IMG/VR virus record: IMGVR_UViG_3300046006_002975
Coordinates: 1-64,000 of that record
Length of the DNA stretch: 64,000 nucleotides
Reading direction: 5' to 3' (one strand)
DNA from: a virus
Positions 59,008 to 64,000 of the stretch are shown piece by piece; the stretch's first letter is position 1, and the number at the start of each line of letters is the position of its first letter. Both the position numbers and the translations under genes were made by a program. The notes under the pieces are model-generated. The model worked only from the letters and a program-made list of their open reading frames with translations, did not search any database and was not told the origin of the DNA.

Positions 59008-59047
59008 TCGCCTATATATTTTTGTAATGTTTATTTGAGAATTTAAA

Positions 59048-59488
59048 ATGATAAAACTTGACGCAATTATAGAATATTGGAAAACAGATAGTCAAATCGA
59101 CGAATCTAAACCTCATCAAGAATTAGTAAATACTCCTCTTTTGCACGCGAAATATGTCGAGATTCTTTCTCAGCATAGACTCGCTGCACAGAAAGCAAAA
59201 TTCGACCATGCAAAGATGAAGAAAATTCGTAGGGAGTATTACCTAGGAAATCTTGCAAAGGAAACCTTGGACGAGTATGGATGGGATCAGTTCGACTTAA
59301 AGATTGGCACTAAAGGTAACATTGACACTTATCTTGAAGCTGACGATTTTTTAATAAAAATTCTTGAAAAAAAAGCATACTATGAAGAATGTATATACGT
59401 TTGTGAAGCTATCCTTAAAGAAATTAATAATAGAACTTGGCAACTCAGGGAATATATGACTTATGCCAGATTCCTAGCAGGAAATTAA
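59048..59488 (+). CDS. uvsY: UvsY recombination mediator
   Basis: Codes for 146 residues (T4 UvsY has 137). TPLLHAKYVEILSQHRLAAQ, KMKKIRREYYLGNLAKETLD-EYGWDQFDLK and ILEKKAYYEECIYVCEAILK-EINNRTWQLREYMTYARF are diagnostic. UvsY loads the UvsX recombinase on gp32-coated DNA and is needed for recombination-dependent replication. It stands one base before UvsW. Confidence 0.94.
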   Translation: MIKLDAIIEYWKTDSQIDESKPHQELVNTPLLHAKYVEILSQHRLAAQKAKFDHAKMKKIRREYYLGNLAKETLDEYGWDQFDLKIGTKGNIDTYLEADDFLIKILEKKAYYEECIYVCEAILKEINNRTWQLREYMTYARFLAGN

Positions 59489-59489
59489 A

Positions 59490-60995
59490 ATGATAATTGA
59501 AATCGAAAAACATAATGAAACTTATGCTATCCTTAAATGCGATAAGGGGATTGCGCAAGAATTAAGCGATTACTTTTCTTTCTTTGCTACTGGATATAAA
59601 TTTATGCCTAGTTTTAAATCGAGACTCTGGGATGGAAAAGTTCGTTTAGCAAAAATATTACCAAATGGAGATATGGAGTTTTTTATTGGTTTAATCCCTC
59701 AATTAGAAGCATTCGCTAAAGATAGAGGTTATACTATAGAACACAATTATAAAGATAACTACGACCCAGTTACGGACACTGAGCTGCACAAATTTATTAC
59801 TACATTAAATATTCATTCTAATGGAAAGAAAATTGAAGTTAGAGATTATCAATTTAAAGGCGTTCTCGATTTTCTTAATGAAAAACGTTTAATGTTATTA
59901 TCCCCGACAAGTTCAGGTAAAAGTTGTATCCTTTATATTATTGTTAGATATTTGTTAGCACATAAAAGAAAGAAAGGTTTACTGTTGGTTCCAAACACAT
60001 CATTATGCCATCAGCTTACATCAGATTTTGCTGATTATTCAAGCCATAATGGATGGGATGTAAATAAACATATTCATATGATATTTGCCGGTCAAGATAA
60101 AAATGCCGACAAACAACTATACATTAGCACGTGGCAATCATTATTTAATCATAAGAGCCGAACTTATTTTGACCAATTTGATTTTGTATTATGCGATGAA
60201 GCTCATTTAGCATCTGCAAATAGTTTAACAGGTATTGTACAAAAATGCATTAATGCTGATTATCGAGTTGGGGTTACTGGAACTCTAAATGGACAAAAAA
60301 TACATTCATTGCAATTAGAAAGTTTATTTGGTCAAGTTAGAAAAGTTATTACAACCAAACAATTAATGGATAACAAACAAGTTACGAAACTAAGCATTAA
60401 ATGTATCGTACTAAAATATCCCGAGGAAACGTGTAAATTATCTAAAGGTTTAAAGTATCAACAAGAACTAGAATATTTAATTGCTAATGCTGGTAGAAAT
60501 AAATTTATTAAGAATCTATCATTATCATTAAAAGGGAATACGTTATTATTATATCAATATGTTGAAAAACATGGAGATGTACTATATGACTTAATTTCAA
60601 ATTCAAAACATGCTGTTAATAAAAAGATATATTATATTCATGGTAATATTAAGGCTGAAGAAAGAGAAGAAATTAGAAAGGCAATGGAGACTGAACATAA
60701 TGTAATTTTAATAGGTTCTGTTGGAACAGTGTCTACTGGAACTAATATTAAAAACCTACATAATATTATATTTGCTAGCCCTTCTAAATCTAGAATAAGA
60801 AACCTCCAAGCTATTGGTCGCGTTTTACGTTTAAATGAAAATAAAGATGAAGCAGTATTATATGACCTTGCTGATGATTTACGGTATAAAAAACATCAAA
60901 ACTATACTCTAACACATTTCCAAGAAAGAATCAAGATTTACAATGAAGAAAAATTTGATTATAAAATTATTAAAGTAGATATGGAAACATTATGA
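59490..60995 (+). CDS. uvsW: UvsW recombination DNA-RNA helicase
   Basis: Codes for 501 residues (T4 UvsW has 503). N-terminal DNA-binding domain, then SPTSSGKS (Walker A, 138-145), LCDEAHLASA (motif II, 234-243), GVTGTL (motif III) and the second RecA half with IGSVGTVSTGTNIKNL and QAIGRVLRLNENK (motif VI). It unwinds R-loops and branched DNA and shifts replication from origins to recombination. It overlaps the next small gene by four bases. Confidence 0.96.
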   Translation: MIIEIEKHNETYAILKCDKGIAQELSDYFSFFATGYKFMPSFKSRLWDGKVRLAKILPNGDMEFFIGLIPQLEAFAKDRGYTIEHNYKDNYDPVTDTELHKFITTLNIHSNGKKIEVRDYQFKGVLDFLNEKRLMLLSPTSSGKSCILYIIVRYLLAHKRKKGLLLVPNTSLCHQLTSDFADYSSHNGWDVNKHIHMIFAGQDKNADKQLYISTWQSLFNHKSRTYFDQFDFVLCDEAHLASANSLTGIVQKCINADYRVGVTGTLNGQKIHSLQLESLFGQVRKVITTKQLMDNKQVTKLSIKCIVLKYPEETCKLSKGLKYQQELEYLIANAGRNKFIKNLSLSLKGNTLLLYQYVEKHGDVLYDLISNSKHAVNKKIYYIHGNIKAEEREEIRKAMETEHNVILIGSVGTVSTGTNIKNLHNIIFASPSKSRIRNLQAIGRVLRLNENKDEAVLYDLADDLRYKKHQNYTLTHFQERIKIYNEEKFDYKIIKVDMETL

Positions 60996-61369
60996 CCGAA
61001 AAATTTGAAATTAAAATTGTTAGATTAAAAACTGGTGAAGACTTAATTGGATTTTATTATCAAGATAAAGAATCCAATACTGTAATAATAAAATACCCAA
61101 AAACATTCTACCCTACTATTGATATCGAAAACGAAACTGAAGAAATTATTATGGTTGATTGGATGCCTTTAGAAGCATTTCCCCTTCAAGAAGCACCTAT
61201 TCCAATGGATCACATTTTATTTGTTTCTTATTCATCTATAGAGTTTGGATATCGATATCTTGATGCAATATTGGAATATCTAGATCCCGAATCAACATTA
61301 GCTAAACAAATTAAAGAAACAATAATAGCTGAAACAGATATTCCGCCAGAAGGATATAGTATTCACTAA
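60992..61369 (+). CDS. Conserved small phage protein, Lsm-like strand pattern
   Basis: Codes for 125 residues. IVRLKTGEDLIGFYYQDKES, VIIKYPKTFYPT and MVDWMPLEAFPL follow an Lsm-like strand order (LxTGxxIxG..., then hydrophobic strands) known from a conserved gene next to uvsW in marine T4-like phages. RNA binding is possible but not shown. It ends the UvsY-UvsW operon. Confidence 0.55.
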   Translation: MTEKFEIKIVRLKTGEDLIGFYYQDKESNTVIIKYPKTFYPTIDIENETEEIIMVDWMPLEAFPLQEAPIPMDHILFVSYSSIEFGYRYLDAILEYLDPESTLAKQIKETIIAETDIPPEGYSIH

Positions 61370-61373
61370 TTTA

Positions 61374-61452
61374 ATCCTCTTCGAGGATCTGCTACGCAGT
61401 AATTCTATTTTGAGACTTTAATGTTTATGGAACGAGCTTTAGCGAAGTTCCA
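61374..61452 (+). promoter_or_regulatory. Cluster of three small hairpins after the UvsW operon
   Basis: Hairpin a: ATCCTC-TTC-GAGGAT (61374-61388). Hairpin b: CTGC-TAC-GCAG (61389-61399), followed by a U-rich stretch. Hairpin c: TGGAAC (61428-61433) with GTTCCA (61447-61452), with GCTTTAGC inside its loop. They could terminate or process the upstream mRNA; the G+C of these stems stands out from the surroundings. Confidence 0.6.
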
Positions 61453-61489
61453 AACAACACTTAGAGTATAATGTAACCTACAAATTTAA

Positions 61490-61549
61490 TTTCGTCAAGC
61501 ACTTTTTTTCAACTTATTATATTTTAACGAGAAATAGTTCTTGACGAAA
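61490..61549. repeat. Inverted repeat TTTCGTCAAG / CTTGACGAAA before gp55
   Basis: Perfect 10-bp arms at 61490-61499 and 61540-61549, 40 bases apart. Each arm contains TTGACG, a -35-like hexamer pointing outward, but no good -10 box follows on either side. An operator or a long hairpin are alternatives. Confidence 0.6.
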
Positions 61550-61574
61550 ATTAACCCTCCATAAGAAATAATTC

Positions 61575-61603
61575 TTGCTATTTTAGCTTTTTTATAGTAT
61601 AAT
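61575..61603 (+). promoter_or_regulatory. Sigma-70-type promoter for gp55-gp47-gp46
   Basis: TTGCTA at 61575-61580, 17-base spacer, TATAAT at 61598-61603 within TAGTATAAT. Same class as the promoters at 3034 and 4290. Confidence 0.78.
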
Positions 61604-61639
61604 ACTGTTAAATAACTGATAATACATGGAGTAATTGCT

Positions 61640-62305
61640 ATGAAAGAATTAAAATTTGATTTCGCCGATGTCCCAGATTTTACTGAAGAAATACCTTCTT
61701 TATTAGAAGATCTTCCGGAAGAAAAACCCGTTGTTGCTAAAGTAAAAAGAAAAAAAGTTACTAGAGAATATATTAATAATGCTGATTTTTGCGCTGCTTT
61801 AGAGAAATATAAAGCTGATTGCGCTCTTGCTAAAGCTGAAGGGAAAATTAAACCTAGAATTCCAAATTATATTGGAGAATGTTTCGTTAAATTATCAGAG
61901 GGATTAGCTCGTAGACCTAATTTCTTTGGGTATTCATATAAAGATGAAATGATTGCTGATGGAATTGAAAACTGTTTAATGTATTTTGAAAATTTTGATT
62001 CAGCAAAAACTAAAAATCCCTTTGCTTATTTTACTCAGATTCTTTGGTGGTGTTTTGTTCGTAGGATCCAAAAAGAAAAAAAACAACAGTATATAAAATA
62101 TAAAGCAACAGAAAATTTCGGTATTCTTGATGAAGCTGAGTTATTGGAACTTGGTGAAGGTCAAATTAAACAAATTGAAGTTTATGATAATATGTATGAT
62201 TTTATTCAAAAATTTGAAGATACTGAATTCAAAAAAAGCACTAAAAGTCCTGTAGCGAAGAAAAAGAAAAAAGCTAAAGGGATTGAAACTTTCTTGGAGG
62301 ATTAA
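61640..62305 (+). CDS. 55: gp55 late sigma factor
   Basis: Codes for 221 residues (T4 gp55 has 185). PNYIGECFVKLSEGLARRPN, GYSYKDEMIADGIENCLMYF and NPFAYFTQILWWCFVRRIQK-EKKQQYIKYK form the sigma region-2 core that reads the TATAAATA box. The N-terminal 45 residues are acidic (PDFTEEIPSLLEDLPEE) and the C-terminus is lysine-rich. With gp33 (4077) it redirects host RNA polymerase to late promoters, of which this window has about a dozen. Overlaps gp47 by one base. Confidence 0.95.
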   Translation: MKELKFDFADVPDFTEEIPSLLEDLPEEKPVVAKVKRKKVTREYINNADFCAALEKYKADCALAKAEGKIKPRIPNYIGECFVKLSEGLARRPNFFGYSYKDEMIADGIENCLMYFENFDSAKTKNPFAYFTQILWWCFVRRIQKEKKQQYIKYKATENFGILDEAELLELGEGQIKQIEVYDNMYDFIQKFEDTEFKKSTKSPVAKKKKKAKGIETFLED

Positions 62306-63369
62306 TGAGTAAAATTGTATTTTTAGGTGATACGCATTTTGGTTGTCGCGGGGATAGTCAACATTTTCATGAATTTTTTGATAAATTCTATACTGATGTA
62401 TTTTTTCCTTATTTAATTGCTAATAATGTTAAACACGTTATTCAATTAGGTGACATTTTTGATAGACGTAAATATTCTAACCATTATACTCTTGATGAAG
62501 CAAAAAGATATTTCTTTTCTAGATTTGATAAATTGGATATACAATTAACTACGCTATTAGGAAATCACGACCTCTTTTATAAAGAATCATTGAGTATTAG
62601 TAGTTCTGGGTTATTCTTAACACAATTTAAAAATGTAACTGTTGTAAAAGAACCAACTAAACTTCTTAATGGAATTTCTATTATTCCATGGATTTGTAAA
62701 GAAAATTATCAAGAATGTTTGGATTTTATTAAACAAGATACTTCTACTGTTTGTGTTGGGCATTTTGAAATAGAAGGTTTTAAGATGTACCAAAGTAGTA
62801 TCCTATCGGAGCATGGATTGTCCGCTAAGGCGTTTTCTAATTATGAAAGGGTATTATCCGGTCATTATCATCACGCGTCTAAGAGAGGGAATATCGAGTA
62901 CATAGGGACTCCTTATGAGATGACTTGGCAAGATTATGCCGATCCAAAAGGTTTTAGAGTTTTTGACTTAGAAACTAGGGAATTGGAAACTGTACTTAAT
63001 CCAAATTCAATTTTCTATAAGATGGATTATGATGATTCTGGATCTAGTGATGTCACTAATTCCAGTTATCTTGATAAAGAATTTTTATCTAACGTAATTG
63101 GTAAATATGTTAAGATTCAAGTTAAGGCCAAAACTAATCCATATTTGTTTGATTTATTTGTCGATCAAGTTTATGCGAATAACCCTATAGATGTATCAAT
63201 TACTGAAGATGTAGTTGATTTAGAAATTGATGAGGATGTTGATGAAACTGATGATACATTAACAATTACTTACAAATATATTGATAGTATTAATCAACAA
63301 GAATTAGATAAAAACAAATTGAAGACTATGATGTCTAATTTATATACTGAAGCAATGGCGGTTGAATAA
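62305..63369 (+). CDS. 47: gp47 recombination nuclease subunit (Mre11-like)
   Basis: Codes for 354 residues (T4 gp47 has 339). Calcineurin-type motifs in order: GDTHFG, LGDIFDRR, LLGNHDLFY, VGHFE and SGHYHHAS. With gp46 it resects DNA ends for recombination-dependent replication. The acidic C-terminal section (EDVVDLEIDEDVDETDD) probably contacts gp46. Overlaps gp46 by one base. Confidence 0.96.
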   Translation: MSKIVFLGDTHFGCRGDSQHFHEFFDKFYTDVFFPYLIANNVKHVIQLGDIFDRRKYSNHYTLDEAKRYFFSRFDKLDIQLTTLLGNHDLFYKESLSISSSGLFLTQFKNVTVVKEPTKLLNGISIIPWICKENYQECLDFIKQDTSTVCVGHFEIEGFKMYQSSILSEHGLSAKAFSNYERVLSGHYHHASKRGNIEYIGTPYEMTWQDYADPKGFRVFDLETRELETVLNPNSIFYKMDYDDSGSSDVTNSSYLDKEFLSNVIGKYVKIQVKAKTNPYLFDLFVDQVYANNPIDVSITEDVVDLEIDEDVDETDDTLTITYKYIDSINQQELDKNKLKTMMSNLYTEAMAVE

Positions 63370-64000
63370 TGGTAATTTTTGAAACAATCCGGTTTAAAAA
63401 CTTTCTTTCCTATGGAAATAACTTTACTGAAATTGAATTAAATAAAGATAGAACTACTTTATCCACTGGAATTAACGGGCAAGGCAAATCAACATTTATT
63501 GATGCAATTACCTTTGCCCTTTATGGAAAACCTTTTAGAAAAATTAACAAAAGCGGTTTAATAAATTCAATTAATAAATCTGAATTGGTTACTGAAGTTG
63601 AGTTTTCTATTGGTCCAAACAAATATAAAATTATTCGTGGTATTAAACCAAATATTTTTGAAGTTTATTGTAATGGCGATTTAGTTCGCCAAGACGCAAA
63701 AGTAAAAGATTATCAAGAACAATTAGAAAGATATATACTTAAAATGAGTTATAAATCTTTTACTCAAGTTGTTATTCTTGGCTCAGCTAGATATACTCCT
63801 TTTATGCAGTTATCAGCTGGAGATAGACGCTCTGTTATTGAAGATTTGCTTGATATTCAGATTTTCTCTAACATGAACTCTATTGTTAAAGATAAAGTAT
63901 CTGGAATTAAAGAAACTGTTCAAGATTGTAAATTTAATATTGAATTATTTAAAGACAAAATAGAACTTCAAAAACAAAATATTAAACGTACCAATCAAGT
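63369..64000 (+). CDS. 46: gp46 recombination nuclease subunit (Rad50-like), 3' end beyond the window
   Basis: The frame runs open from ATG 63369 to the end of the window, 210 residues so far (T4 gp46 has 560). FETIRFKNFLSYGNNFTEIE and GINGQGKST (Walker A, residues 34-42) followed by FIDAITFALYGKP are the SMC/Rad50 N-terminal signature; FTQVVILGSARYTPFMQLSA with GDRRSVIEDLLDI precedes the coiled coil that begins near residue 180. ATPase partner of gp47. Confidence 0.96.
   Translation, partial: MVIFETIRFKNFLSYGNNFTEIELNKDRTTLSTGINGQGKSTFIDAITFALYGKPFRKINKSGLINSINKSELVTEVEFSIGPNKYKIIRGIKPNIFEVYCNGDLVRQDAKVKDYQEQLERYILKMSYKSFTQVVILGSARYTPFMQLSAGDRRSVIEDLLDIQIFSNMNSIVKDKVSGIKETVQDCKFNIELFKDKIELQKQNIKRTNQ

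Noticed and set aside
1-64000. tRNA genes, insertion sequences, integrase or attachment sites
   Set aside because: None recognised on reading both strands; a tRNA or covariance scan was not possible here.

Overview
This window is a piece of the genome of a T4-superfamily (straight-tailed, contractile) bacteriophage. The DNA is AT-rich and almost fully coding. The order of the T4 homologues (33-59-32; 48-53-27-5-25-6-7-8; 13-14-15-16-17-18-19-20-21-22-23; 3-uvsY-uvsW-55-47-46) is the arrangement known from marine T4-like phages such as cyanomyoviruses and pelagiphages. No host marker gene, tRNA or integrase was seen, so the host cannot be named.

Layout. 1-3056: end of a RecB-like nuclease gene, then three genes whose products begin like T4 capsid-targeting peptides: two ADP-ribosyltransferase-like paralogues and one kinase-fold-like protein, all probably packaged and injected. 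3096-5929: a small conserved gene, an exported SleB-type cell-wall hydrolase, gp33, gp59 and gp32. 5959-11693 (minus strand): a tape-measure/hub protein with a glucosaminidase domain, a gp51-like small ORF, gp26, a gp54-like protein, an unassigned gene and gp4. 11758-31702: baseplate. 31740-38874: two very repetitive fibre genes, the second with long collagen-like Gly-X-Y stretches. 38899-41274: three 2-oxoglutarate/Fe(II) oxygenase genes and two small genes. 41329-55208: neck, terminase, tail, portal, protease, scaffold and capsid; gp17 is split by a naturally split intein around a free-standing HNH endonuclease gene. 55273-58352: a glycosyltransferase and a TET/JBP-type dioxygenase (both minus strand) with a GIY-YIG endonuclease gene between them. 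58468-64000: gp3, UvsY, UvsW, gp55, gp47 and the start of gp46.

Regulation can be read from the sequence. Late promoters of the T4 type (TATAAATA) stand before the structural operons, the HNH and GIY-YIG genes and the lysis gene. A second class, an approximate TTGACA box, 17 bp, then TATAAT usually inside TAGTATAAT, stands before the 3096 gene, gp59/gp32, gp55/47/46, the glycosyltransferase and (as TAGTACAAT) the TET/JBP gene. DNA metabolism and base-modification genes therefore look early or middle, and virion genes late. Two copies of the same GGGAGC-TTCG-GCTCCC terminator separate convergent operons.

Most interesting points: a probable DNA base hypermodification pair (TET/JBP dioxygenase plus TAGT-like glycosyltransferase); an atypically split terminase intein of the AceL-TerL kind with a hairpin-embedded late promoter for the endonuclease; a candidate -1 frameshift (T TTT TTT) joining gp26 to the gp51-like ORF just before the tape-measure gene; a collagen-like fibre next to prolyl-hydroxylase-like oxygenases; and capsid-targeted toxin-like proteins. 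No gene-free stretch exceeds 300 bases; the longest, about 270 bases before gp55, holds several hairpins and a promoter.
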